A stretch of 39,636 nt of DNA from Elysia marginata. Lineage: Eukaryota; Mollusca; Gastropoda; Plakobranchidae. Of the stretch, positions 10,613-23,075 are shown piece after piece (position 1 is the first letter of the stretch; each line of letters starts with the position of its first letter). Below the pieces are notes generated by a model that was not told where the DNA came from, searched no databases, and worked only from the letters and a program-made list of their open reading frames with translations. The DNA is taken from assembly GCA_019649035.1 (NCBI GenBank), contig BMAT01005300.1:88617-128252 (forward strand). Reading direction: 5' to 3'. The translations under genes were made by a program, and so were the position numbers.

Positions 10613-10924
10613 ATACGAAAAATTCAGACTGACAGTGATAAATACAAACTAAAACGCTTTTCGACTGTAAATGAATAAACCAATGCCACCTGTATTACAC
10701 TGATAACAATTTTTCTTATCTCTCCTATGGAGGAATGTCGTCGTGTCAAAGAGGGGGAGGGGAGTCTCATAAATTGTAGAGGAAACAAACTTGGAAGACA
10801 TATTAAACTATTCAATTCCAATTAAATAGTTTTATTAGGCCAGAGGCCAATTCATCAATATAGAACAACATTCAATCTTCAATTACAGTTTTCAAGTACA
10901 GTTAAACAGACTTCGCCGTTGCAT

Positions 10925-10990
10925 TACGTAAAGTAGCAAGATGATGAGGCGGGAAGAAATCGATAATGTTGGAAAGGATAACAATTTTTA
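10925..10990 (-). repeat. Fragment of the same local duplication, copy 3
   Basis: GATGAGGCGGGAAGAAATCG followed by ATGTTGGAAAGGAT matches 9962-10005, the piece missing from copy 2. This suggests an originally longer repeat array. Confidence 0.6.
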
Positions 10991-11368
10991 AATTTTTTTT
11001 TTACATTGCATTCAGGTATAAGGACGGGGTGAGAATATTTGTTGTTGCAGTAAAAAAGAAGAAAGCCAAATTTTATAAATTACAACTACGTAAAGAGCAG
11101 CCTGCTTTATCCTTCGTTTTTTTCGCGTCTAAGACAGTCTGTTATTGTATTGACAATATCAAGTAGAACGTATCATTGTGAAAAAAAGGCAAAGATTGAT
11201 TGGTTTTATTTTGAAGACGAATATGAAAGATCGGGCGGTAAAATTAAAAGACAGCCACCATTGCCATATCTACACCGCAGTTTCAACTCAGTGCATGTAG
11301 ATTAAACGTCACAGCAGTATCCAGTCGTGTTTGACAAGGTCAATTTAGTGATAGAGCAGACACGAGAC

Positions 11369-11395
11369 NNNNNNNNNNNNNNNNNNNNNNNNNNN
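11369..11395. other. Assembly gap (27 N)
   Basis: A run of 27 undetermined bases. The gap size may be an assembler estimate. Confidence 1.
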
Positions 11396-12618
11396 TTCCT
11401 AGGAAATACTATGCACGCAGTGACAAACTGTCCGCACCAAGTGCCCTTTAACCTTTGTAAAGGAAGTTAAATTGGATACCATGTACAAAGCGGATGCACT
11501 AAAGTCAGGTTTTATAGGATCATGGGAGACTTAAATGCAATGAGTAGTTCGAGGCAGTTGCATGAGAAATAGTAAAGGGTGTTGGGTATAAGTAAAGCCT
11601 CTAGTGTGCCAATAACATGATTTTGTGTAACTTATGTCCTCTCTCGGCATGTTAGGAAGGTTGAGGCAACCAAATAGTAGCCATGTAATTGAAGACCAAA
11701 AACGATGACTTGCAGCAAATATCCCAACTGATTAAGATAGCTTAAAATGTTAACATAAGATCAGGGCGAGAAATTTATAATGAATAGGGCAACAATTGCG
11801 CTTTTGCGGACGTTTTTCAACCTCAATTTGGGTGTGTATTCGTATGGTTTTGACAAAAAGAAACTGTTTATTACTGGTTGCCACAGTCGTATGTCGAAAT
11901 GGAAAAGCTGCAAATATATTATGTACAAATCGTATGTACGCTAATATATTCTTTAAGGAAAAGTTACCATTTGTTTACAAATGAAAACAGAAAAATCAAG
12001 AAAAAACTAGTTTACCTAAAGAGGATAGTTAACATCGCCTAGATATTTTTTTTTCTTTATGATTTTCCCCTTCCAAATTTTTCTCTCTCTAATATAGGGA
12101 ATCTAAGGTGACGAGGTGTAAGGCAAAGAAAGCAAATTAGAAAAGTTCCAAGGCGTGAAAACGTTTTATTGTAAGAGCCCACTATGTTTCAGAGTACAGC
12201 TGGCTTCCATATACGTCAATGAACTGCCTTTTAGGAACTGGATAATTATTGCAAATAGAATTGACAGTTTCTTTTCTTCACACTCAACAAAATGCCGACC
12301 TGTCCTTTTAACTTGAAAGGAAAATTTAAAGCGATACCTCGAGATCTGAAGGATCGATTATAATTTTAAAGGACGCGATATTATTGACCCAGTGCATTGG
12401 ATAAGACTGGTGCAAATCAAAAGGAGAGCTTAAAACAGAAAGGATAAAAAGGCATGAATTTTTATGTCTCTGGTACAAATGCAAAATTGGATCAATGGCA
12501 CTTTGCTTTGCTAATAATTATTTTTTTTTACTATATTTGGGTTTAGGATGATAGAAACTCGCGTTGTCCTTGTTGTTTTAATCGCATGTTTCTATAACGG
12601 AAAGTTTAATCACGCGAA

Positions 12619-12662
12619 TTTCTTCTTCTTCTTCTTCTTCTTCTTCTTCTTCTTCTTCTTCT
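12619..12662. repeat. (TTC)n microsatellite
   Basis: About 15 perfect TTC units. Confidence 0.95.
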
Positions 12663-12951
12663 ATACTTCTGCTATACCATGAATATTGGGGTAAAGTCGT
12701 GAATGATAGTGAGGCTTCCGGTACAGAATCTTTTTAGTAGGTTTAACGTGAAAAAATATCCATTTTTCGACTTTACTTTACAAAGTAGGTCCACGTGTAT
12801 TCTAGAAATTTGTCAATGCGATTGGCCGTTAGAAATCAAAGAGAAAGACAGTACTCTACTACAAGATAGATCGAGATACATTTGCCATACAGCCATAAAT
12901 CATTAAAAGGTTAACCAGTCTTACTATGACTAGGTATCTACACAGAGCCCT

Positions 12952-13010
12952 GACTCTCTCTCTCTCTCTCCCTCTCTCTCTCTCTCTTTCTTCCTCTCTC
13001 TCTCTCTCAC
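12952..13010. repeat. (CT)n microsatellite
   Basis: A CT array with CC and TT interruptions. Confidence 0.95.
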
Positions 13011-13340
13011 TCACCAACGCTGATTATGTCTACTTTACTAAGAGTCCAGTTTTATAATACGACTCTCTGGTTCACTTGGATGCATTCTTTCTTAATTTTC
13101 TGTCTATTCATGGCCTTTTTTTAACACAACCTCTGCTCTCTTTCTCCAAACATTCCTGACTTTTTAAAGGTTGAAGAGAGAGGGGGGCGTTGCACTGCCT
13201 TTCTTTCTCTTTTCTCAAACCTATACTATGTTTTTCGGCGTTTTATATTCGTCCACCTCTGGTTCTCCCTTCTTACATATACCCAGTCTCAATTTTATGT
13301 CTTCATACTCTCTATATCTTTTTTCTCCCTCACTCTCGCT

Positions 13341-13378
<38 letters not shown>

Positions 13379-13390
13379 TCTTTCTCTCTT
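13341..13390. repeat. (CT)n microsatellite in a 300-base pyrimidine-rich stretch
   Basis: A near-perfect CT array. The surrounding 13195-13480 is strongly pyrimidine-rich on the plus strand, which creates two overlapping Ser/Leu/Phe-rich open frames that are not genes. Confidence 0.9.
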
Positions 13391-13692
13391 TCGCCTTTCA
13401 TATTCTATTCCTCTCCCTTTATGTTCTCTTGCTCTCTTTGCCTTTCAACGTTCCTCTTTCCTTCATTTCTTTCTCATTCCTAGTATCGGACCCTGACTGG
13501 GCGGTGAGGTGATAAGCCTTTTCCACAAAACTGCCATTATTCTCAAGACTGTGGATCAGTGATTGAAGTCAATGGGCTGGCCAGCGCTCGGTACCTACCT
13601 GACCATACAAAAGATCCCCGGTCTACAAAACTAGATCTGCCTAATTCTTAATGATTTAAATTGAACAGGAGTCGCAGTAAAGCTGTTGAATA

Positions 13693-13970
13693 AGCAAATG
13701 AAACATTTTCAAGAAGGGTACTTATTTTAGCTTTAAAGGTACTGACGAAACAAGTAAGCTGTCGGCTTTAAGCCATTGTCAGACAAAAATTAGGGAAGCA
13801 ATCATAATATTATAAACAATACAAAAAATGCCTTTTTATGTAAGCGTCTTACACTTTTTTTTTGTCTGACGAAGGTGTAAAACCGACAGCTCACTTGTTT
13901 CGTCTGTACATTTAGAGCTAAAATTTATACATATATATATATATATAGCTTCCTTGAAAATATTTTATTT
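13693..13970. repeat. Long inverted repeat (MITE-like hairpin)
   Basis: The left arm core at 13741-13790 (GACGAAACAAGTAAGCTGTC) is the inverted copy of the right arm at about 13861-13912 (GACAGCTCACTTGTTTCGTC). Similarity continues outward through TTTTAGCT..TAAA and CATTTTCAAG on the left, matched by TTTAGAGCTAAAA and CTTGAAAATATTTTATTTG on the right, giving arms of about 100 bases or more. An (AT)n run at 13928-13947 interrupts the right arm. A single related arm is present at 26103-26180. Confidence 0.7.
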
Positions 13971-14901
13971 GTTAATTCTTGATCAATGTGGATTATCGAA
14001 TATAATATAAGGTGAAGAAGGAACCTTTCCCCATGTAAGGCAACTTTTCCTTCAAATTCAATGCTTCTGAATAAACGAGAACTATCATTGCATTGCAAAT
14101 ACTCAACGCAACAAATATCTGTAGAATATGTGCTAACATTTATCCGTGCAATTTATTTTCCTTTCTGTTCTTTATTTTGCCGCAAAAGCATCTTATATAC
14201 AGAAAGAAGAAAATAGGGGGCTATAAACATAATTATTTAGATGGCTTAAAAAAGTAATGATTTGATGCATTTAAACTAGTTGCATTATCAGATAAGAGAA
14301 AGAAAGAAAATATTAAATTATCTTAGTTTGACAGTTATGGTCGAGTGCTGTTAAAACGTTTGGTCAAAGCTTTTCTTAGTAGCTCTTTTCATAGTCAATG
14401 TCAACTGCTCATATTCACCTCGCGACTAGATTAGTTCAAACAGGTCGGGTGACGAAAATTTCAAACGGAAAAAACCATCCTCTACAAGTATATTTTTCCT
14501 CTTTTTCTCAACCTTTTAGATGAAAATAAGTTTCCAAATCTTTCCACCCCTATTTGATACTTTTATGCAATGTTTAATGTTTGGAAGTTAAGAAAAATGT
14601 ATTGTTCAAAATATCAACGACTTGAAATGTGAGAAAAAATGCCACATCAGATTTATCTGGACAGATTGCGAGACACTTTTGGTACTGCTTTAAATCAATT
14701 TGTCCTAACATGGTCATAACTTGTATGTTTCCGATCTGTATTATTTTTTGTAATTGTTCATAAAAATTTTGTTAAAAAAATCAATAACGCTTTGTATCAT
14801 AAGTTTAATAGGTTAGATTGAGACATCAAATATTCATGTAAACTGATTGCTTAGAAACAAGTTGATTATTTCACTCTGTGTGCTTGTTATTTTCTTAGTC
14901 A

Positions 14902-14905
<4 letters not shown>

Positions 14906-14950
<45 letters not shown>

Positions 14951-15048
14951 ACTCTATCGAATCTCTCTCTCGCTCTCTCTCTTTCTCTGTCTCCGGCTCG
15001 CTCGCTTTTGTCCTACTAATCTAACTGTCGATTATTCTTTTCCCTCAA

Positions 15049-15081
<33 letters not shown>
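14906..15081. repeat. (CT)n microsatellite cluster
   Basis: A perfect CT array at 14906-14945, then imperfect CT up to 14999, and a second array at 15053-15081. Confidence 0.9.
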
Positions 15082-15086
<5 letters not shown>

Positions 15087-17712
15087 GTCATATACTGTAT
15101 GCTTTGCTCTTTTTCTACTTTCCTTCTAACCTGTGTAATTTTTTCGGCATTCACGTCTTTATTTGCCCTTTATTTCTTATTTATCTGTGAGTGTTCTTTG
15201 TTCCTCTTCTTTGCACGGACACGCTCTTTTACTTTTTAATTTTTTTTTACCTCTTTCATCCCTACGAATAATTTACAATTCTGCTTTTTCTGCTCTCTTT
15301 TTAGTATTTAATCATATTTATCTATTTATACACATCAATCAAATAATATGACTGCAAATTGCGAGTCATATATATTTCATAATTTCTTAATAATATAAAA
15401 AAGTAAAAGGTCTTACCTTTACAGGAGGTAGGAGTATAAAAATTTCTATCGAGTCGACATAAAATCGTATTCTCTCTCTTGTATCTTATCACAACACACC
15501 ACAAGGGGGTGAAAACAAAACACCATGTATGTGATACACATTAAGGAATTCAATATTAAACGTTTATAGTATTATCTCATTTGATTAAGCCCACTAAGGT
15601 CCGATCAAAATGCCAAGGTATGTCTGGGCAAGTCTTTTCACATAGCCACGAAATGAACGAATGCTAGAATCACATAAGCTATAGAAAAGCAAACTTTGTG
15701 TCAGATTGTTTTAATAATCAAACTATCAAGCACATTAGACCCAATAAGATTAAGTAATATTTAAATTACATCGCCATAAAAACTTACAAAATATTCACAG
15801 AACTTTTAAAGAGCCCAAGACTGGAAAACCAAAACAAAAAAGAGCGGTGATAGCAAATCCAAAGACGAAACCTAACGAAAGGCCAGGCGTAAAAATTTTC
15901 TTATCTCACCTTCAAGATTAGAGAGTTCCCTGACTAGCTCTACGAACGCGGTGCCTCGCCTCCATAGCTACCCTAGACACCTTGCATTTTGTCAACAAAT
16001 CGTGTAAATAGAACGATATATTACACCTTTTGTAGGGACAGCTTTCCCCTTCATTGATCTTCTTCTGCTGGGTCTTTTTTTTTCTCTCTTTGCTTTTCTT
16101 TCTATTTGTTTTCTTTATTCTTGGAGTGGTGGTGATAGTAATACTGGTGGGGGTCGTAAGTTTAATAGTAGGCCTAAGGATCTCTCAAAGAGAAACCGAT
16201 TAGGAAAGAAGTCTACGATCATACTCTGACATACCCCTCAACTTGATGAAAAATGAAATGGCAACGCATAAATTTTCAATTGTTTACTCACGTGCAATTT
16301 ACAGCAACTTCTATCATTATTATTGGTAGGGTTTTTTTCTTCAGTAATAATCTTGTGGTAATTATTTTCATAAGATTAACCTTTCCATATCTCTGGCCTA
16401 TCCTTTTAAAACATTTTTGTATTGATCACAGTTATGCTTTTTACCCCTGGCATTAAAAAAAAAAAAGAATTTAAAAATCTACCTTCTCAACACATTAACC
16501 TTTTTAGGACTTCTTTTTATTCGCAGGCACACTACCGCCCTTTCCCTTTCACCAGTCCAACTCCAAAACTTTTTAGCTGTCCTTTTTCTCATAAGCATTC
16601 CTATTATTTGATTATAGACTATGAAGGACCCACACACCCTTGTCGCAATATGCTTCCCGCAAGCGATCTATCAAACTTTTCAATCTCATTGCCAAAGTTG
16701 ATTTTTTTTCTTCCGACAATCGAAGTCTTCTTCATATTGTCGATCGATACAAGGAAAGGTCTGTGTTCTTTTTTGTCGGTAAAATAAGCACCGGCACTGG
16801 TTTAGAAAGTGCCAGTTTTTGTATGCACTTTGGCATGGAAGGGTTTATCATACAATAAAACTATTGCGGAAAGCAGAAATGATCTGGTCCCTGGGTTGTT
16901 TTTTTATTGTTTGTTGTTTTTGTTTCTATTTCTAAAATTTGAAACTTTACTTTCTTTGATAATACAATTTATGCTTACAGGAAAGTATGTGCGTGTTGTA
17001 ATGAATAAGGGACAGACTTAAAAAGAGGTACTAAAAGATTACATTTCCCCATTATGTTTTCTCAAGCTAATGGGTTCCACTGCTATTGAGCGACATTATC
17101 CATTTTTTCATGTATAGGCATATATGATTAAGATGATTGTTTGATGTAGCAAGTTGCTGTCTTTGTAAATCTTATTTTGTTCCAAGGTCGTTATCAGTTG
17201 TTTTTTTCTTCCTTTGTTTGTTTTTTTGGGGGTTTTTTTTTGTTTATTGGTATTGTTGTTTCTTGCTAATGCGCACGATAAAATTGGACGGCAAAACTAT
17301 CAGACCTTACATTCAAATACATAAGATATGACGGTTTAAACAAAATAGTATCGTGGTTTAGTAAAAGTATAAGTATTAAAAAGACTGTTTATAAACTGAT
17401 ATGTCAGGCATGCAAAAAAGCGCACTTTAAAGGGTAAAACATTATTTTGATTTTTTTATCCAGTCGAAAACGTCAAGAAAAAAGAAAGTGGCTTGGTGGT
17501 TCTCAACCGTTTTATTTTTGTCAGTTTTGCCCTTGGCTCTAATCTGGAATTTCAATCATTGAAACTCAACTAGAAGTTGCAAATGTAGGTTTTGGAAACA
17601 AAAATTGTATTTTGGGGGTACAAAAAGGTATTTGACCTCCCGGCAAAACTGCTGCTAAAAACAAAATTTTGTTAAGTTTTTCTAGCCAGTAAAATATATC
17701 AGTTTCTTCACT

Positions 17713-17829
17713 CTCTCTGTTTTTGTCTGTCTGTATGTGTGTATCTCACTCTGTTTGTCTGTCTGTCTGTTTGTCTCTGCTTCTCTCTCTCTCACTCACT
17801 CTCTCTCTCTATCTATCTATCTATCTATC
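17713..17829. repeat. (GTCT)n/(CT)n/(ATCT)n compound microsatellite
   Basis: GTCT units at 17757-17774, CT at 17781-17810 and ATCT at 17810-17829, all with pyrimidines on the plus strand. Confidence 0.9.
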
Positions 17830-18295
17830 ATGGTGTCTTTCTGTGTGTAAGTGTGTCGCTCTCTTTCAATTTCCAAATCACTCTCTGGCTCTTTTTTCTT
17901 TCTATTGTTCTACCTTTTCATTGAGCCTATTAGACTTAAACACAACAAACTTGCTATTTATCTCATTATCTTTTGTTTCGGTCGAGTTTTCTTTACAAAT
18001 GATTTATTGCATTATCCTTGTAATACAAAATTCTAACGCGGAATGAAAATGATTTTTGCCAACATTCTTATCATTCAATTTGTTTTCCTTTCCTTACACA
18101 TAATGATTTCCTTGTAATGCGCTGAGATATATCTTTCAAAAAAAAATAAAGGTGGCTTTGGTTTTCATGCGTGCCTTTCATGACCGTAACCCTTTCCTCT
18201 TTGCTTCAAGTTTGTCTTCGCAAATTCATTATCTTTAAAAGAAAAGAAACAAAAACTGTCCTTAAGCACGTTCACAATGCCAGCAGCCAAAATCT

Positions 18296-18299
18296 CCCT

Positions 18300-18346
<47 letters not shown>

Positions 18347-18412
18347 GCTCTCTCTTTATTTCTCTCTCTATCTCTCTCCCGCTCCCCCCTCTCTCTCTCT
18401 CTCACTCCACTC
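18296..18412. repeat. (CT)n microsatellite
   Basis: A long CT array with scattered AT, GC and CCC interruptions. Confidence 0.95.
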
Positions 18413-20374
18413 TGCGAAGACGTTTTGCCTTGGCATTAATAAAAGCAATTATTGATTTTTTTTTCTGAAATCAATCAATTCTCTATGAATCAATCTTTTG
18501 AATTTGGTTGTAAAGTGAAAGCACGTAGCCCAAGCCCGGTAACCATTGGAGCTAAATCCTAAACAGATTCCAATGAGCACGCAGGTAAGCAAAGGGACAA
18601 AAAGGCGGCCCATGGTGTGTGTTTTGGTGCGTTTGTGTGTTTACCTGTCTTTCTATTAGTTTGTGCGCATTGGTGTTGAAGAGTCACAGTTTATCCATTT
18701 CAAGAGCGTAAGCCATAGAGATTCCATAAAAAATACACTAAAACGCTGGACGCTCATAATGTTACAAAAGGCGCACGTTTTGGTAAGAATGATAAGATAG
18801 TACGTAGATGAAATGAGGCACTGAGAAAAAGAGAGGCAAGTATATACCGTGAGAAGAACGGATGATACATAAAGCAGAGAAAGAAATAGGGGCATAGATT
18901 TTTAGAATACAGAAGAGATTGATAGACAGAGAGGGTGCAACCGAAAGTGAGGTAGATGAGAAAGAAGAGTCGGCAAAAGAATGACAGAGTGTAAGACTGA
19001 CGCATACACAAACAGCGGAGTGCGGTAGGAAGAGACGGGAAAACAGACAGTGACAGAGACAAAAAGTAAAATATAGGCAGAGAGAAACAGGTTTATAAAC
19101 AGGCATGATACAGGTTAAGGCGACTAAAACTTTAGGCGAATCACAGTATTTGTGCATGTCACTGTCATTGGACTTAAGACTCTACAAATGTCATAAATAC
19201 CTCCTATTTAAATACGTGGCTTGTCATACAGTGGATAACGTACTGTCGTGTTTATAAGCCAAGTAAAGTATTGAATAAAGATAAAGAGGGTAGAATAGCA
19301 TCCGATGCTGCATTTAATTTGACCACGAGAACGTGGGTGTCTGTTTTGTGGATTCTGGGAAAAATATAATTGTCAATTTAATTATCATTAATGATTTTAT
19401 GATTGATACGAAGTACTACGAAGGTACACAAGTTAACCGTACGAACGTTACAAAAGGCAAGCATATTTTGGCCGTTTTTTAACTTAACCTACTTCAATCC
19501 GCTACAAATTCATAACTTTGACCATTACTTCGCTTTGTTTTGTCTGACTTTTTTAAAGTCAGATTGGCTTGAAATCTAATGAGTATTTCAATGAATTTTC
19601 AACTGTAAATCTTAGCTCTTGCGTGTTTTATTTAGTTATTACATTTTTAGTGATTGAAAAGATTGATAATATATTCTGAACATGACATCGCTCTGTTTGC
19701 CTATAAATAATTTAATATCATCGGAATTTCAACTTTTAAGTAAAAGTATCAGAACCGTTGTTCATAAGATAAAACAGCTGAATGAAATAAGAAATCAGAA
19801 GCAACTTTATTCAACTAAATGAATATTGTATCCTTTCTTCGTTAACGATAAACCCTATTTATACTTTTATCTTTTGACTGTAGTTGTAAAATTTTGAGTG
19901 TTTTTTTTTTATTTTTATTATGCGTCTTTTTTTAAGTTTTAAGAGACGGAGAACGGCATAAAATACGACTTCCATTATTGTAGGTATGGTTTGAAGGCAA
20001 ATGTGAGACCAAGTGTGTCAAACCCTCGTTAGAAGACGTGTGTAAGGAATTTAAATGAAGTGCAGAGCTTCCACACGACAGTTTTAATTTCTTTTGACAA
20101 ATAGCTATACTAACTTCGATACCGTTCATTTCACACATACCTTCGTCTTTGAAAATAAAAGCAATAGAGACTTCCTTTATTATTCGACATAGACATTGGG
20201 CCTATGGTTGAAAAAGAGTAAGTTGGTAAGGTCGCTCTGCATTACTAACAATGCTATGAATACTCCTCTTCTTGTACTCAAAAAACAATAATTGTACAAA
20301 GAACATTCACTAAGTCTTATTTAAGGCTTAAAAAGGTCTAACACAAATAAAAATCTGCGTATTAAATACCAGGC

Positions 20375-20480
20375 AGGGTGGCTCGATCGCTACACAGGTT
20401 CACAACCATGCTAGAGGTCCCAGGTTTGATCCCCAATAGGAGCAGATAAACAATAATTATTAATGTCTCCCGAGGAGTTC
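20375..20480 (+). mobile_element. tRNA-derived SINE head
   Basis: GGGTGGCTCGATCGCTACAC fits an A-box-like region, and CAGGTTTGATCCCC at 20421-20434 fits a B box. The body after it is short and diverged, so the boundaries are approximate. It could be a degenerate tRNA relic. Confidence 0.55.
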
Positions 20481-20785
20481 AAACGAGTCCTAAGTAAGAG
20501 ATTGAAATTTTAACACAAACGTCTTTTTAAAGTAGTTTTATCCCTCCTTTTCTCTATATTTTAAACTAAAAGAAGCCCTTACACCTTTTTACAAAATTTA
20601 ACAATTTGTTACAAGTTTTAAGGTTTGGAAGCCCAACTAAGTTCATTGTTCAAAGTATAGGCGACTGTAGTGTAAAATTCTGCGACATACCACCTATTTG
20701 GATAGGTTACTTTCAAGACACATGTGTATACAGTATACCCTTCATTGTGCCCAACCTGCGCTAGGTGTGTGGCTTCCTTTGCAAA

Positions 20786-21031
20786 TTTGATTGAAGGATA
20801 TTTTACAAGCCCAATTCCACTTCAAAGGTGCTCTCAGGGCTTGGGTCCCAATGACAATGTACGGGCTGCCACCCAGAGACTAGCGGGGATACCATGACTA
20901 AGCCTCAGCCGGTCACATTATACTGACACCGACCCAACCAGTAGGGGCCCAGACTGTGCTCGGCTGAGGCTCGAACCCACGACCTTTGGGCCACGGAGCG
21001 AGGCATCTACCAACTGAGCTATCTAGGCCCC
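20786..21031 (-). mobile_element. tRNA-derived SINE with 13-bp target-site duplication
   Basis: On the minus strand the head reads TAGCTCAGTTGGTAGA (A box, 21021-21006) and has GTGGGTTCGAGCC (B box, about 20980-20968), followed by a body with GGTCGGTGTCAGTATAATGT. CTTCCTTTGCAAA occurs exactly at both borders (20773-20785 and 21032-21044), so the borders are firm and the insertion is fairly young. The body motif is shared with the SINE at 30.9-31.1 kb. Confidence 0.88.
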
Positions 21032-21635
21032 CTTCCTTTGCAAAGACTTGGTGAAAAAAAGGTAATAAAATAAAAGAAAGTTTACCTAAACATACCGTGT
21101 GTCAAGAATAATGAATATCATATACGTCATATCAATTCCTAATTCTGTGGAAATTTACAGGGGATGTCACGTGCTGGGTGAAATTTTGGAAAATATCATG
21201 TCAATGAGCAGAATTGGTTATAAGAAATAATCGAACAGCGAAGTCTAGGTTATTTCATGTTGTCCGCCATCAAAGCAAAGTATTTAGAGTAACTTAATAC
21301 TGAGTTAGCGCAATCTTCGTACATATACATAATATTAAATTTTGCGTTTGGGGGCTTGTTGGCAAATTTAGGACACATAGGGCTCATAAACTACTCAACT
21401 CTCAGACTTCAAATTTTTCACAAGGAATTAAGTAGAGGTTAAAATCACACACCGTTAACTAGAAAACCTGACTCTCTTTAGTTCTTTTTTTTATTTGAAA
21501 TTTTATTGTTTTCCTAATTATATACCCTTCATCGGCCTACATACGCCATAGTCAAACTTGTTATAGCCATCGTCTCCATCTAAAGTCATTCCAATCAATT
21601 TATCGAATTACCGTGTTTGAAAAGACTAATCCAGT

Positions 21636-21780
21636 TTCTAGATCTAGATCGAAATCGAGAATTTAAATATAGAGTGCTAGATCTAGACTTTGGTGTCTAA
21701 ACTAGATCTAGATCTTGGCTTATATTCTACTTTAATTTTAAAATGTAAGCCTAGATCTAGATTTAGACTTTTCTAGAAGA
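21636..21780. repeat. AGATCTAG-rich stretch
   Basis: Six or more overlapping TAGATCTAGA-type words lie within about 150 bases. The same words recur at 2419-2437, 21818-21890, 23330-23420, 35405-35540 and 37410-37530. Confidence 0.7.
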
Positions 21781-22195
21781 GATCAGTGTGAAAGTTTAGT
21801 TAACTCAGTAGGAGGCCTAGATCTATAAATTCATCAGGGAAAAACTACCACACAGCCGCTCTTTTTGTTTACTTACTACTAGATCTACATCTACCGAAAT
21901 AATCAGTATGAAAGTTTAGTGAACTCAGTAAGAGACCTAAACCTGTAAAAAAAAACTGCATTCCATTGGATTGGATTTAAAACAACATGTATTTGCTCAT
22001 GGAATGTAGCACTTTCAAGAACTGGACAAAGGGACAACATTTCATACCTGACATCCATACTAACCAGAATTGTAGTCTACAAATTAGGTTTTTTTAATCG
22101 GTCTGATGAGTAGGCTTGTATTGAAATTAATCTTTTAATTGAGACACTAACTAAATCCGATTCATTGATAAAAAAATCTTATAATTCAGGTGATT

Positions 22196-23075
22196 TGAGG
22201 ATGTAGATGTACGGCGAAAGTCTCTCAGAGAGGAAATATTAAGCTTATATGTGGAGATAATCTATTAACGCTGTTCAGAGGAGTAAAAGGTGTTGATAAA
22301 ATCTTTCAGGTGCTCTCTAGAGGATGTAGATGAATGGGAAAGTCTCTTACTGTCTCAAACGCTATGGGACTGTTTCTGTACTAACTTTTTTTGTGTGTAG
22401 AATTCAGAAGGTGGGCTCACCAGCGAACTCTTCTGTTGGTAATTTATTTAAATAACTTCAGTGCTTATTCTAAGCCTACAAACTCACCGTTTTACAAGGG
22501 GAACTACTCTAAAAGAATTTTTAAAAGTTCATAGAACAGTCCCATTGAGAGTAAGACTTATCATTTGAGATACCTTTTAAGCGCTGTTTAGAGTAGGAAC
22601 AGGTATTGAGAAAGTCTGCCAGGCGCTCTCTAGATGAAGTTGTACATGGAAAGTCTATCACAGACCATTGAGAGGAATAATTATACGTGGAGACAGTCTT
22701 TTCGCGCTGTTTAGAGGAGTAAAAGGTGTTGATAAAATCTTTCAGGCGCACTCTAGAGGATGTCGATGTAAGGAGAAAGTCTCTTAGATGCTAAAGGGAC
22801 GACGAATTATCATTGAGATACCGGTGCCCTTTAAGGCGCCTTTTAGGGTAGGAAAATGTGTTGAGAAATTCTTTCAGGGGCTCTATAGAGGATTTAGATG
22901 TATGGGGAAGTCTCCAAGGTGCTATTGAGAAGAAAACTGATAAGAAATAATTTTTAGGCGCTCTTTAAAGTAGGAAAATGTGTTCAGAATTTTTTTAGGG
23001 GCTTTCAAGAGGATCTAGACGGTTGTATGGGGAAGTTCTCCCTGAGGCTATTGAGAGTAAGCATTATCAGATTGG
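22196..23075. repeat. Degenerate tandem repeat, unit about 120-130 bp, about 5-6 copies
   Basis: Units carry in order GAGGATGTAGATGTA, GGGAAAGTCTCT, a CTATTGAGAG-like block, GCGCTGTTTAGAG(G)AGTA, AAAGGTGTTGA(T/G)AAAATC, and TTTCAGGCGCTCTCTAG. Unit ends fall near 22319, 22632, 22755, 22888 and 23010. Copy 2 is interrupted by about 200 unrelated bases (about 22355-22530). Some units have a period of about 122-133 bases. An open frame of 76 codons on the minus strand only reflects this repeat. Confidence 0.8.

Noticed and set aside
13741..13912. Hammerhead ribozyme in the inverted repeat (CTGACGA word present)
   Set aside because: The required downstream GAAA element with flanking stems is not positioned correctly on either strand.
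15322..15504. Possible minus-strand exon with donor AAAG-GTAAGACC near 15.41 kb
   Set aside because: The donor is good, but no convincing acceptor, phase match (it would end in phase 1) or motif link to the other exons was seen.
18754..19157. Overlapping minus-strand frames of 102 and 131 codons
   Set aside because: They arise from a purine-rich GAGA/GACA-like stretch on the plus strand. Residues are Ser/Leu/Cys-rich with no domain or splice context.
20968..21021. Functional tRNA gene on the minus strand (good A and B boxes)
   Set aside because: The acceptor-stem ends do not pair as a full tRNA. The sequence continues into a SINE body flanked by 13-bp target duplications.
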